Shown in pieces: positions 1 to 7,316 of a stretch of DNA of 21,527 bases. Position numbers and translations under genes: made by a program. The DNA is taken from assembly GCA_947624695.1 (NCBI GenBank), contig CANQLN010000006.1, positions 1 through 21,527 of the forward strand, given 5' to 3'. The notes beneath the pieces were generated by a model, which searched no databases, was not told the DNA's origin, and saw nothing but the letters and a program-made list of their open reading frames with translations. Numbering within the stretch: the stretch's first letter is position 1; each line of letters begins with the position of its first letter. The DNA comes from an uncultured Bacilli bacterium. Lineage in GTDB: Bacteria; Bacillota_I; Bacilli_A; RF39; UBA660.

Positions 1-482
1 GGAATATAAATAAATGAACCACCACTCCATAAAGCCCCATTTAAAGCCGTATATTTATTTTCGGCATAATTTACTAAATGATTAAAATATTTATAAAAAA
101 GATCAGGATATTTTTTTAAAGCATCATCGGTACTCATAAAAATTATTTCTTTATCTGTTTTATTATGATGATAAATTACTTCACTTTCATATTGATTAGA
201 TACGCCATCTAAATATTTTTCTTCGGCCTCAATTACTCCTAGAGATTTAAAGGTATCTTTAATTTCCCCTTGAACTTCTTCCCAGTTATCTGTCACTTTA
301 TCTGCTTCACTTTTATAGTAATTAATATTAGCAAAATCCAAATTAATTTTCGGGCCAAAAGTAGGATTATCTAATTTTTCAAACATCGAAAAAGACTTAA
401 GCCGAAACTCAAGCATTTTAGCGTTTTCCCCTTTTTTATGAGAAAGCCAAGTTATAAAATCTTTATCTAATTTTCTTTCCAT
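1..482 (-). CDS. sufB: Fe-S cluster assembly protein SufB, N-terminal part (cut by window edge)
   Basis: This reverse-strand frame is open from the ATG at 482 to the window edge (about 160 residues, no stop). It reads as the N-terminal third of SufB, the scaffold subunit of the SufBCD complex that builds Fe-S clusters in the cytoplasm. Family hallmarks seen are MLEFRLKSF near residue 23, FGPKINLDF, a YESEVIYH segment, and NGALWSGGSFIYIP at the cut end. The protein starts about 25 residues later than typical Firmicute SufB, whose usual YGFHDKD... leader is missing; the upstream codons in frame do not restore it. A GGGAT ribosome site lies about 5 bases before the ATG. The neighbour upstream is divergent, so sufB opens its transcript here, whereas it is often last in sufCDSUB. 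Identification is firm; gene integrity beyond the edge is unknown. Confidence 0.9.
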   Translation of the reverse strand, partial: MERKLDKDFITWLSHKKGENAKMLEFRLKSFSMFEKLDNPTFGPKINLDFANINYYKSEADKVTDNWEEVQGEIKDTFKSLGVIEAEEKYLDGVSNQYESEVIYHHNKTDKEIIFMSTDDALKKYPDLFYKYFNHLVNYAENKYTALNGALWSGGSFIYI

Positions 483-498
483 ATTAATCCCACTACAT

Positions 499-527
499 AT
501 AATACAATAAAACAAGCGCAAAAACAA
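499..527 (-). promoter_or_regulatory. Predicted promoter of sufB
   Basis: Reading leftwards there is a -35 TTGTTT (522-527), a 17-base spacer and a -10 TATTAT (499-504), followed by a leader of about 10 bases to the sufB ATG. It sits back to back with the rightward promoter whose -35 starts at 528. Inferred from spacing and consensus only. Confidence 0.5.
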
Positions 528-556
528 TTGTATTTTCATTTTTCTCGCGGTAAAAT
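528..556 (+). promoter_or_regulatory. Predicted promoter of the gene at 576
   Basis: A -35 TTGTAT (528-533), 17-base spacer and -10 TAAAAT (551-556) precede the ATG at 576. A second TATAAT-like run at 560-565 overlaps the region just before the ribosome site and is less likely to be the -10. The -35 abuts the -35 of the divergent sufB promoter. Confidence 0.45.
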
Positions 557-575
557 ATTTATAATAGGTGGATGT

Positions 576-1190
576 ATGAATAACGAAGAGTATTTAAAAA
601 AATTGCAAAATATTTTTCCTAATCTACAATTTTTTAGAATTGAAAATAATTCTTTAATTTTGGAATATGGAAGTTTTTTTAAAATGCCTCTAACCCATGT
701 TAATCTATCTTTCCTTAATCCTAATTTATTCTACTTAAGTCCTAAAGAAATTTTTCAAGTAATTTATATTTTAGAACTATTATATAAAAATTCCTTAACG
801 GAACAAGAACAAGATTTCATTATAAGTTTTATGAATATGTACTTAACTTTAAATGACTTTGTTAAAAGTCATAATAAAGAAGAGGAAGAAATGCATGTTT
901 CTTCTTTAGGAATACCTGTTTTAAATTCTTATGAGGCAGCCTTTATGAATAATCCCGCCAGTAAAATAATTCAAACCATGATTAATAATCATGATAATGA
1001 AATTTTAAGTGGGAAAAATAAACAGCCACGATTAGTAAGAACTAATGAAACTGTAGCTAATTTTATGCCTATGGAAGAAGATTTAAACCTTATTGACTAT
1101 GGTAAAGCGGGATTTACGACCCTTATTCTTATTGGTGGAGCCATCATTTCGACTGTTTTATATATAACTTCATTCATTATCGGGCACTAA
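576..1190 (+). CDS. Tail-anchored membrane protein of unknown function (204 aa)
   Basis: I do not recognise the family. The open frame reaches back to 528, but the ATG at 576 (MNNEEYLKKLQ) has an AGGTGG ribosome site just upstream, so translation should start there. The protein is mostly hydrophilic, with a helical middle (about residues 60-110), an acidic EEEEMH stretch and a single hydrophobic segment at the extreme C-terminus (about 180-202, GGAIISTVLYITSFII). That pattern predicts a cytoplasmic domain tethered by a tail anchor, with no signal peptide. It lies 57 bases before a regulator with its own promoter, and close to the T4SS-like locus, but nothing in the sequence proves a shared role. 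No hairpin terminator is obvious after the stop. Confidence 0.7.
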   Translation: MNNEEYLKKLQNIFPNLQFFRIENNSLILEYGSFFKMPLTHVNLSFLNPNLFYLSPKEIFQVIYILELLYKNSLTEQEQDFIISFMNMYLTLNDFVKSHNKEEEEMHVSSLGIPVLNSYEAAFMNNPASKIIQTMINNHDNEILSGKNKQPRLVRTNETVANFMPMEEDLNLIDYGKAGFTTLILIGGAIISTVLYITSFIIGH

Positions 1191-1193
1191 AAT

Positions 1194-1222
1194 TTGACTA
1201 ATTTAAAGAAAAATGCTATTAT
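1194..1222 (+). promoter_or_regulatory. Strong predicted promoter of the MraZ-like gene
   Basis: TTGACT (1194-1199), a spacer of exactly 17 bases and TATTAT (1217-1222), with an extended -10 TG at 1214-1215. This is among the best sigma-70/sigma-A matches in the window. The start site would fall near 1229, inside the palindrome at 1226-1240. Confidence 0.75.
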
Positions 1223-1225
1223 ATA

Positions 1226-1240
1226 CCTCAAATTGTGAGG
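1226..1240 (+). promoter_or_regulatory. CCTCA/TGAGG palindrome over start site and ribosome site
   Basis: CCTCA (1226-1230) and TGAGG (1236-1240) form a perfect 5-bp inverted repeat with loop AATTG. The right arm is part of the ribosome binding site (GAGGGG) of the gene at 1248. A very similar arrangement (CCTC-attg-GAGG) lies just after the -10 of both DUF1016 genes. It could be an operator or a hairpin hiding the ribosome site; the left arm is only partly transcribed if the start site is near 1229. Confidence 0.45.
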
Positions 1241-1247
1241 GGTTTTT

Positions 1248-1673
1248 ATGTTAAATGATGAATATTTTATTGGGGAATCTGTAATTTCCAAAATGGATGG
1301 GAAAAATAGAATAGGTCTTCCCAAATTTACTCATAAGCCAATAATGAGTTCTAATAAAGAAGTAGCTATTCAAAAAAGATTAATTAATAATGCTTTAGAA
1401 TTAAGAATTTATTTAGCAAGTACGTATCGGGAAATTTTAAACCGTTATGAAAAATATTTAGAAAATCCTAATTTAACCTATGAACAATATACCGAAATAG
1501 CCACTAAGATTGCCGATATTTGTGCCGAATTAGATGACATAACGAAAGTTGATGATCAATATCGCCTTTTAGTATCTAGTTCTCTTATTGGCCAAAGTGA
1601 TTGGGAGCATGGAGATACTTTCAAAATCAAAGGTTATGGTAGATATTTAAGCATTACTAAAAAACAAAAATAA
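1248..1673 (+). CDS. Divergent MraZ/AbrB-like DNA-binding protein (141 aa)
   Basis: The protein looks like two swapped-hairpin (SpoVT-AbrB) halves, as in MraZ. The first half carries DGKNRIGLPKF (about residues 17-27), comparable to the MraZ 'D-K-G-R-hydrophobic-P' signature. The second carries DDQYRLLVSSSL (about 102-113) followed by a beta-rich GDTFKIKGYGRYLSI. Between them is a helical insert of about 50 residues. Length (141 aa) matches MraZ. MraZ is a transcription factor normally found at the head of the division and cell wall cluster, binding repeats in its own promoter. Here no such genes are near, and the sequence is divergent, so target and function are open. The gene has its own strong promoter and palindrome, and ends at a bidirectional terminator. 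Family call is moderately sure. Confidence 0.6.
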   Translation: MLNDEYFIGESVISKMDGKNRIGLPKFTHKPIMSSNKEVAIQKRLINNALELRIYLASTYREILNRYEKYLENPNLTYEQYTEIATKIADICAELDDITKVDDQYRLLVSSSLIGQSDWEHGDTFKIKGYGRYLSITKKQK

Positions 1674-1685
1674 AACTTAAAAAAA

Positions 1686-1715
1686 GTTCCAGATTATGAC
1701 AATCTGGAATTTTTT
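1686..1715. terminator. Bidirectional rho-independent terminator
   Basis: A perfect 9-bp stem TTCCAGATT (1687-1695) / AATCTGGAA (1701-1709) with a 5-base loop, T run on the right (1710-1715) and A run on the left (serving the minus strand). It separates the plus-strand regulator from the minus-strand VirB4 transcript, which converge here. Confidence 0.9.
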
Positions 1716-3498
1716 AACCTATTCTGGTTACCCCAAAGGAATCTAATTCCTCTTGGGTTACAACTACATTAATTCTCATTCTTCTATTACCACATATGAA
1801 TAAGCCTTGCCCTTGCGGATAGAATTTAATACCCTCTTTTTCACTTTCATTTAAGTCAATTAATTGAGCCAAATCTTCAACAGCTTGTTTTCTTAAGCCC
1901 ATAATTAAGTAGTAAGAAGCATTATCAAAGATAGCTTTACCATGTTGAATTATGGATGGCGCTGCAAAGTCTGTTGGTTGTTGCGTAATAATTAAAGTAC
2001 CTGTATTGTATTTTCGACTTCTTCTTTGAATTTGAGCTAAGAATTCGGCTCCTAATTCATTATGAGACTCTAATAATACATGGGCTTCATCAACCATCAT
2101 TATTGTATTAACATCTTTATCTAAGCATAAGCCCCAAGCGTATTTTAAGATATTAAAGAATAACGCATTTTTAATATTTTCATCACTATTCATTAATTCT
2201 CGAATATTAAAGACAATCATATCACTATTAATTTTTAAAGAAGTATGACCCGTAAAATAATATCTTAATTCTTTTACTAAAGGTCTTATCTTTAATTCTA
2301 GTCTTTCCATGACATCTCTTTCATGCGTAGCATCAACCATTGATAAAAGACGTCCTTGAATAGTGGCATAAACATCATCAAAGGTTGGATACATATCACT
2401 AGTTAATTTCGTATAATCGGTATCATAATCGATCCGATATCTTTTATAAGTATCTTGTAAAACTTCACTAAATAACGTTAAAACATCTTCTTCAATCGAA
2501 GGACTATAATATTTCATGAAAGCCCTTACTTGTTGAAGTGTTCTAGTTAAAACTGTATAGCCTAAACCTTGAGAAATTTCTTCTTCATCAACATCGACAA
2601 CGATTTCTAATGGATTAATCATTCCAAAGTCGCCGCCTTTACCTAAGTCTAAGAAGTCACCGCCAATAGATTTGGTCATTTCTTCTAATTCGCCTTCAGG
2701 GTCAATAGCCACAATTTTGCAACCATTTCTAATATGGGTTCTTAAAAGAAGTTTAGCCGCGGTTGACTTACCAGTACCAGAAGTACCAAGTAAAATCATA
2801 TTAGCATTATTCCGGTTACTTTCATTTCTGATTTGATATAAGAATTGATTGAATAAAACAACCCCACCCGAAAAGTCAACACCAAATAAGCAAGCTAAGC
2901 CAGGATCTTTAATACTATCAAAAACATAAGGATACATGGCCGCAATCGTAATTGATGGAATAGGTGTACCTACTCTTTCTTCGATATCTTGTTTAGGGAA
3001 GATTGGCACAATACTCTTTAATACTTTTTCTTGTTCAAACATTAAAGCGACGCCACCCATGCCCATAGCATTTAAGTAACTCTTAACTTCCATTTTTTTC
3101 ATATCTAGTTCTTCTTTACTATTAGCAGTAAGCATTAAATGCATTTGAAAGTCGAAAATTCGGGCATCAGTTGCCGCAAGCATACTAACAAATTGTTCCA
3201 AAGATTCATAATCTTGACGAATCTTTTCTTGCATCGTATTATCTCTTTCAGATTGATAACGCGTTTTTAAATCAGCAACTTCTTTATTAATCATTTTTTG
3301 TAAAACAGCAAATTGAATAGGAATATGTTTAATAACTAGTTTTACTCCCGAAATATTGGTAATATCTGATAAATAACCAACATAAATATTCTTAGGAAAA
3401 CTAACAATCGTAATTATAGTGGAATATTTTCCTCCGATTCTAAATTCTGTTGGTTTAAACTCCATTCCTTTTGGAGCAATTTCACTCTTCGTACTCAT
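1714..3498 (-). CDS. VirB4-like T4SS ATPase, main part (594 aa)
   Basis: A VirB4/TraE/TrsE-class AAA+ ATPase that would power assembly or substrate transfer of a type IV secretion channel at the cytoplasmic membrane face. It shows Walker A GTSGTGKST at residues 238-246, followed by the VirB4 IDPEGELEEM segment, Walker B IMMVDEAH with D470/E471, and downstream IITQQPTDF typical of the family. The N-terminal 200 residues hold the alpha/beta region found before the motor domain. The usual extreme N-terminal domain is on the separate gene 3498-4061, with a TAATG stop/start overlap, so both are probably translated together. A strong promoter upstream of the prgI-like gene drives the three-gene unit; the terminator at 1686-1715 ends it. 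It resembles the VirB4 of Firmicute conjugative elements, but no relaxase is present nearby. Confidence 0.92.
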   Translation of the reverse strand: MSTKSEIAPKGMEFKPTEFRIGGKYSTIITIVSFPKNIYVGYLSDITNISGVKLVIKHIPIQFAVLQKMINKEVADLKTRYQSERDNTMQEKIRQDYESLEQFVSMLAATDARIFDFQMHLMLTANSKEELDMKKMEVKSYLNAMGMGGVALMFEQEKVLKSIVPIFPKQDIEERVGTPIPSITIAAMYPYVFDSIKDPGLACLFGVDFSGGVVLFNQFLYQIRNESNRNNANMILLGTSGTGKSTAAKLLLRTHIRNGCKIVAIDPEGELEEMTKSIGGDFLDLGKGGDFGMINPLEIVVDVDEEEISQGLGYTVLTRTLQQVRAFMKYYSPSIEEDVLTLFSEVLQDTYKRYRIDYDTDYTKLTSDMYPTFDDVYATIQGRLLSMVDATHERDVMERLELKIRPLVKELRYYFTGHTSLKINSDMIVFNIRELMNSDENIKNALFFNILKYAWGLCLDKDVNTIMMVDEAHVLLESHNELGAEFLAQIQRRSRKYNTGTLIITQQPTDFAAPSIIQHGKAIFDNASYYLIMGLRKQAVEDLAQLIDLNESEKEGIKFYPQGQGLFICGNRRMRINVVVTQEELDSFGVTRIG

Positions 3499-4061
3499 TA
3501 GCTCATCACCGTCCCAAAATGAATAGTTTCGCCACCATTAAGAAGATTGTCTAATATCACTCTTAAATCATTATTACTAGTTTGGCTAGATTGAAGGCCA
3601 GCACTTGCAAGACCACTTATCATATTATGAAGTTTCTTTTGTAAAACTTCTAATTTTTTCTCTTGGAAAATTAAATAATACTCGGTATCAACAACATTAT
3701 ATTCCGCACTCATAAATTGATTAGCTTTATTAATATCTTGTAAAATTAATTTTCGAATTTCATTATTTGGAGTATTGTTATAAAGCCTTTGAAGCTCGGC
3801 TAAATAAAGGTTAATATCAACCGGACGATCCGCAATAATAAGCCAAAATTCAAAATCGATAGTGTTATAAAAATTACGCAAATTATATACTACATTATCT
3901 TGCGTTTGACTATCCATAATAAAAATATTGCGGGGATGCACTTTAACACCTGTTACATAATAGCCACTTTCTAATTGAATCATTCCATTCATTATTTGTT
4001 TAACTGGCAACCACGCATTAGTAAATTTCGAATTATTTGTCGTTACTACTGATTCCTTCAT
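3498..4061 (-). CDS. VirB4 N-terminal domain as a separate gene (187 aa)
   Basis: The sequence matches the N-terminal part of Gram-positive VirB4-like ATPases: WLPVKQIMNGMIQLESGYYVTGVKVHPRNIFI, an FYNTIDFEFWLIIADRPVDI strand-helix region, and a later VVDTEYYLIFQEKK strand with an amphipathic helix. No Walker motif is present. It ends by overlapping the ATPase gene by one base (TAATG), and starts 28 bases inside the prgI-like gene with a good AGGATGGAG ribosome site. Together the two proteins total about 780 residues, close to one full-length VirB4. It is either a split VirB4 or the normal arrangement of this lineage (a separate TraC-like N-terminal protein). It would sit at the membrane base of the channel. 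The assignment rests on position and motif style, not on a search. Confidence 0.75.
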   Translation of the reverse strand: MKESVVTTNNSKFTNAWLPVKQIMNGMIQLESGYYVTGVKVHPRNIFIMDSQTQDNVVYNLRNFYNTIDFEFWLIIADRPVDINLYLAELQRLYNNTPNNEIRKLILQDINKANQFMSAEYNVVDTEYYLIFQEKKLEVLQKKLHNMISGLASAGLQSSQTSNNDLRVILDNLLNGGETIHFGTVMS

Positions 4062-4356
4062 GAATACTCCATCCTTTCCAATAATATTGTCTTCGATTGG
4101 TATAAAAATTAAAAATATTTGTTAAAAGCTGCAAAACATTATGATAATGAGGAACTGGTAAAACCAAGAATGTCGCAATTAATCCTGGTAACAATACCAA
4201 AATTAAAACGACTAAATTCATGTTTTTAATTATTAAAAGCATCAAAAAGGACCAAGCCACTCCAATGCTAAAAATCCATAAATCAAGTTTCGTAAACCAA
4301 CCAACAATCAATAATGACTTTTTAGTGTTGGCGGGAATTAAATAATTTCTGTTCAC
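4033..4356 (-). CDS. PrgI/VirB3-like inner-membrane T4SS component (107 aa)
   Basis: A short protein with a conserved N-terminal NYLIPANTKKS motif, two membrane helices around residues 25-70 (IFSIGVAWSFLMLLI and LVVLILVLLPGLIATFL) and a C-terminal LVLPVPHYHNVLQLL...YYWKG tail. This is the PrgI-family layout, functionally equivalent to VirB3, which anchors VirB4 in the membrane. The start is GTG at 4356, supported by GGAGGAA eight bases upstream; there is no ATG alternative nearby. It is the first gene of a unit with the two VirB4 parts, overlapping the next gene by 29 bases. A strong promoter (4398-4426) precedes it. Confidence 0.85.
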   Translation of the reverse strand: MNRNYLIPANTKKSLLIVGWFTKLDLWIFSIGVAWSFLMLLIIKNMNLVVLILVLLPGLIATFLVLPVPHYHNVLQLLTNIFNFYTNRRQYYWKGWSIHEGISSNDK

Positions 4357-4397
4357 CTTTTTATTCCTCCTAATTCTAAATATTTTTACTTATATTA

Positions 4398-4426
4398 ATA
4401 ATACTCTATATTTTTAATAACGTCAA
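4398..4426 (-). promoter_or_regulatory. Promoter of the prgI-virB4 unit
   Basis: On the minus strand TTGACG (4421-4426), 17-base spacer, TATTAT (4398-4403). The leader to the GTG at 4356 is about 35 bases. The stretch between the pilin gene stop at 4475 and this promoter shows no clear terminator, so read-through from upstream is possible. Confidence 0.75.
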
Positions 4427-4474
4427 ATGGATGAGTATTCAATTATCTTAAATTCTGCAAATTATTCATTTCAT

Positions 4475-5791
4475 CTAATTATTATTTTGAGTTGTTTGTT
4501 GTGTAATTCCACAAACTTCCATTTTCCGGTCATAAAGGAAATTTAAACTAAAGTTAAGAAGCGTTGGTAAAGCAAAAATAACAACACACAAGACAAATCT
4601 TCGAATAGTCTTCTTAGTAGCTTTCGTTATTGCTTCTTGATCACTAGAAGCTGTTGCGGTTACAAATTCCATTACTGATAACGCAATTAAAAGAATTATG
4701 GCTACATATCTTACTACTTTAAAAGCAAAAACTAAATAATAAGCGGGACTTCCAGGTATAGCAGGATCTCCTAATAAACTCTGACAATCATCAATATCTG
4801 GAAAAGGAACTGTTCCAACATCAGTTATATTTCCTTCTCCGGCATCATGAATAAATTCACTAGTATTAGTTGTAGAAATCCAAAAATAAGTACCACCAGC
4901 ATTATTATCATCAGTTATATAAATTCGATTAGGATAGCATTTAAAAGTATTTTCATCTTTATCATGGACATTATGAGAATAAAAATGACTAATCATTGAA
5001 GCCGGTAAAGTAAAATATAATGTTGTATTTTTAATCGGAATATTAATAGTTAAATTAGTATCGCTTCCCTCTCTAACTTCCACTTCTGCAGAAGTAAATT
5101 TAAAATCATCTCCTGAATTACCATTAATTCTTATTGAGGCTTGCAAAGTTTTCCTACCATCAGTATACATTTGAAATTTTAAATATACTTTATTATCTCC
5201 AATTTGCTTATATAATTTACCATCTTCAGAATTATCGCCATTATAAGCTGTATTTTCACATTTGCTATTTACTTTAGGAGAAGTAGAAGCTCCACCAGAG
5301 TTATCATTACCACTAGGATTAGTTTGGGTTCCACTTTTGCTGTAAAGAAAAGATATGGTAAAAGCATATGAACTACCATCTCCATAAGAAATCGTATAGT
5401 TTGGACAATTACCATCACTATATGCATTAGCAATAGCGTCACTAACCTCATTTTTAGCAGAGTTAAAATAATCTACTTTAATATTATAAGTAAAATTGGC
5501 ATAATCTCCATCTTTACTAAACATCGGTACAGATTGTAATATTTGACTAAAATTATAAAATTGATCATTAACTTCATACCAAGAATCAGTAGGTTTATTT
5601 CCGGCATTTTTCTTTTTTATTCTTGATACAAAAGTAGAATTTGTTCCATTATAGTCATATTGATAATAAAAATAAGCTTCTTCATCAGGAATTTTAACAG
5701 TATATTCACAAGTTTGGGCATAAGTAAAAATAGTCCCTATTAAAAACATTACCAAAAATAATCCAAAATAGGAAATACCTTTCTTATTCAT
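4475..5791 (-). CDS. Secreted ectodomain fused to C-terminal VirB2/T4SS-pilin-like anchor (438 aa, copy A)
   Basis: Signal peptide at residues 1-25 (GLFLVMFLIGTIFTYA), then an extracellular region of about 315 residues rich in Asn, Ser, Thr and Tyr with scattered Cys, starting QTCEYTVKIPDEEAY. A low-complexity Ser/Gly/Asn segment around residue 160 may separate two lobes. The last 100 residues hold two membrane helices (about 351-378 and 397-420) joined by a short charged loop (SSDQEAITKATKK), as in VirB2/T4SS-pilin-type proteins, then a Gln/Asn tail. Position beside PrgI, VirB4 and VirB6-like genes supports a structural role in a T4SS-like apparatus; the large exposed domain suggests a binding or adhesin function. 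The 3' 261 bp equals copy B exactly. The ATG at 5791 has GGAG upstream. Ectodomain function is unknown. Confidence 0.8.
   Translation of the reverse strand: MNKKGISYFGLFLVMFLIGTIFTYAQTCEYTVKIPDEEAYFYYQYDYNGTNSTFVSRIKKKNAGNKPTDSWYEVNDQFYNFSQILQSVPMFSKDGDYANFTYNIKVDYFNSAKNEVSDAIANAYSDGNCPNYTISYGDGSSYAFTISFLYSKSGTQTNPSGNDNSGGASTSPKVNSKCENTAYNGDNSEDGKLYKQIGDNKVYLKFQMYTDGRKTLQASIRINGNSGDDFKFTSAEVEVREGSDTNLTINIPIKNTTLYFTLPASMISHFYSHNVHDKDENTFKCYPNRIYITDDNNAGGTYFWISTTNTSEFIHDAGEGNITDVGTVPFPDIDDCQSLLGDPAIPGSPAYYLVFAFKVVRYVAIILLIALSVMEFVTATASSDQEAITKATKKTIRRFVLCVVIFALPTLLNFSLNFLYDRKMEVCGITQQTTQNNN
4478..4738. repeat. 261-bp perfect direct repeat, copy A
   Basis: Identical base for base to 5856-6116 by eye. 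It encodes the C-terminal two-helix domain and tail of the copy A protein. Beyond 4738 similarity falls to scattered, mostly silent differences for about 65 bases, then disappears into unrelated ectodomain sequence. Confidence 0.93.
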
Positions 5792-5813
5792 ATGACTTCA
5801 CTCCATATTATAT

Positions 5814-5822
5814 ATTATAACA
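5814..5822 (-). promoter_or_regulatory. Extended -10 promoter of copy A
   Basis: Minus-strand TGTTATAAT (5814-5822) with only a weak -35 (TAGATT, 5837-5842). The same TATGTTATAAT string precedes the gene starting at 8459. The leader to the ATG at 5791 would be only about 16 bases, just enough for the GGAG site. Confidence 0.5.
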
Positions 5823-5846
5823 TAGCAGATTAGTAAAATCTATTTT

Positions 5847-7208
5847 TTAATTATTATTATTATTTTGAGTTGTTTGTTGTGTAATTCCACAAACTTCCAT
5901 TTTCCGGTCATAAAGGAAATTTAAACTAAAGTTAAGAAGCGTTGGTAAAGCAAAAATAACAACACACAAGACAAATCTTCGAATAGTCTTCTTAGTAGCT
6001 TTCGTTATTGCTTCTTGATCACTAGAAGCTGTTGCGGTTACAAATTCCATTACTGATAACGCAATTAAAAGAATTATGGCTACATATCTTACTACTTTAA
6101 AAGCAAAAACTAAATAGTAAGCGGGACTTCCAGGTATGGCGGGATCTCCCAGTAAACTCCGACAATCATTAACATCTGGAAAATGTACGTTTTGGATAGG
6201 CTCCACAATACCTAAATGTTCATTTAAATTTGAACCTCTGGCAAGAGTATAACCAGAAGCATCTTTATCTATAATGTCACAAGTATTATTACTATTTTTT
6301 AAATATAAAGTTGGGCAGCTTTTATTATTTCCAAATAAACTTTTAGAAATATTTTGAGTTATCTTTATCTTACTCCCACTTTCAAAAGTTACATTGCCAT
6401 CTAAATCTCTATAAGCCGTTATCTCACCACAAACAGTATCACTATAAACACAGGAATACGCAATGCCAGCATTTTGATTCATATTAGTATTTTCACAGGC
6501 TACAATATGAAAAGTCCCATCGGTTCTTTCTCCATTTTCCATTTTAATTCCTGACCAACTAGCTGCTGATCCAGTCGTACATCCAGTCATCCTAAAATCT
6601 CCAGTTTGCTTAGAAGCTACACAACCTTTAACAACTTTATCTAAAGAATCTACATATATATTCTTTAAAGTATATCCTTCTGTACATTCGGTAGCATTAT
6701 AATAATTATGACCTAATGCTCCCGAAATTATATAAATTTCATCGCCCGCACTTGGAGCTGGTTCTTCCTCTTCCTCATCTTCTGAAGCATAATTAGAATT
6801 TTTACCATAATCAAAAGTATAATTATAGCCATCTGTAGGATAACTAAATCCAAGGGTCCCAATTCCTAAATAAATATTACAAGTTCCATTAGCATTTAAT
6901 CCTGAATAAGCTTCAGGGCAATAACTTCCATCATAAGAACTATTAACAAAATCGTTCCAACTTTGATGAATAGAAAAAACATAAACACCCATTGAAGAAT
7001 TACTAAATTTTAAAGATGAAGTATCAATAACCCCTTTGTTACTTACATTCAAAGAAAATTGACCACATCCATCAGTTCTTTCACCACTTGGTTTAGTAGA
7101 ATCCGTAACAACTTGACTTGATGTATATGTACATGTATAAGCCATAAACGTTTTTATATTAAAAAAGAATAAACTTAATAGTATTACTATATATTTAAAA
7201 TTTTTCAT
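5847..7208 (-). CDS. Secreted ectodomain fused to C-terminal VirB2/T4SS-pilin-like anchor (453 aa, copy B)
   Basis: Same architecture as copy A: signal peptide (IVILLSLFFFNIKTFMA, about 6-23), an exposed region of about 325 residues beginning YTCTYTSS, a glutamate run (EDEEEEEP, near residue 145), then two helices at about 364-391 and 410-433. The ectodomain has many Cys, more than expected for a Gram-positive surface protein, suggesting disulfides. Only short islands resemble copy A, such as the aromatic-Cys-aromatic start and a YDGSYCP/YSDGNCP motif, while the C-terminal domain is the same protein sequence apart from two extra Asn at the end. GGAGAG lies before the ATG at 7208. It has its own promoter at 7239-7267. 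A role as a pilin-like subunit or channel-anchored surface receptor is inferred from neighbours. Confidence 0.8.
   Translation of the reverse strand: MKNFKYIVILLSLFFFNIKTFMAYTCTYTSSQVVTDSTKPSGERTDGCGQFSLNVSNKGVIDTSSLKFSNSSMGVYVFSIHQSWNDFVNSSYDGSYCPEAYSGLNANGTCNIYLGIGTLGFSYPTDGYNYTFDYGKNSNYASEDEEEEEPAPSAGDEIYIISGALGHNYYNATECTEGYTLKNIYVDSLDKVVKGCVASKQTGDFRMTGCTTGSAASWSGIKMENGERTDGTFHIVACENTNMNQNAGIAYSCVYSDTVCGEITAYRDLDGNVTFESGSKIKITQNISKSLFGNNKSCPTLYLKNSNNTCDIIDKDASGYTLARGSNLNEHLGIVEPIQNVHFPDVNDCRSLLGDPAIPGSPAYYLVFAFKVVRYVAIILLIALSVMEFVTATASSDQEAITKATKKTIRRFVLCVVIFALPTLLNFSLNFLYDRKMEVCGITQQTTQNNNNN
5856..6116. repeat. 261-bp perfect direct repeat, copy B
   Basis: Second copy of the 4478-4738 block, same orientation, offset 1378 bases. 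It covers the two-helix anchor domain. Identity includes all silent positions, which points to recent duplication or gene conversion. Confidence 0.93.
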
Positions 7209-7238
7209 ACTTCTCTCCTCATTTAAAATTACAATTTC

Positions 7239-7267
7239 ATTTTATCAAAAACTCTTTATATAGTCCA
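7239..7267 (-). promoter_or_regulatory. Promoter of copy B
   Basis: Minus-strand TGGACT (7262-7267), 17-base spacer, TAAAAT (7239-7244) with an extended TG at 7246-7247. Leader about 24 bases. Confidence 0.55.
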
Positions 7268-7270
7268 TAG

Positions 7271-7293
7271 AAAAAATAGCTTGATGGCTATTT
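7271..7293 (-). terminator. Terminator of the gene 7317-8459
   Basis: Inverted repeat AAATAGC (7274-7280) / GCTATTT (7287-7293) with a 6-base loop; on the minus strand it is followed by a run of six T. It isolates the upstream pilin-like gene as its own transcript. A short direct repeat TTAATTTTCTTTA lies between this hairpin and the stop codon. Confidence 0.7.
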
Positions 7294-7316
7294 AATTTTC
7301 TTTATGTTAATTTTCT

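Noticed and set aside
5269..5451. A 60-codon frame on the same strand inside copy A (also 7634-7834 in copy C and 9212-9415 in the virB6-like gene)
   Set aside because: These are alternative frames of repetitive or biased coding sequence, with no own start signal or recognisable protein.
5824..5848. AGATT/AATCT hairpin with T run as a terminator for copy B
   Set aside because: The T run is on the plus-strand side, the wrong direction for a minus-strand transcript; it could only stop antisense transcripts.
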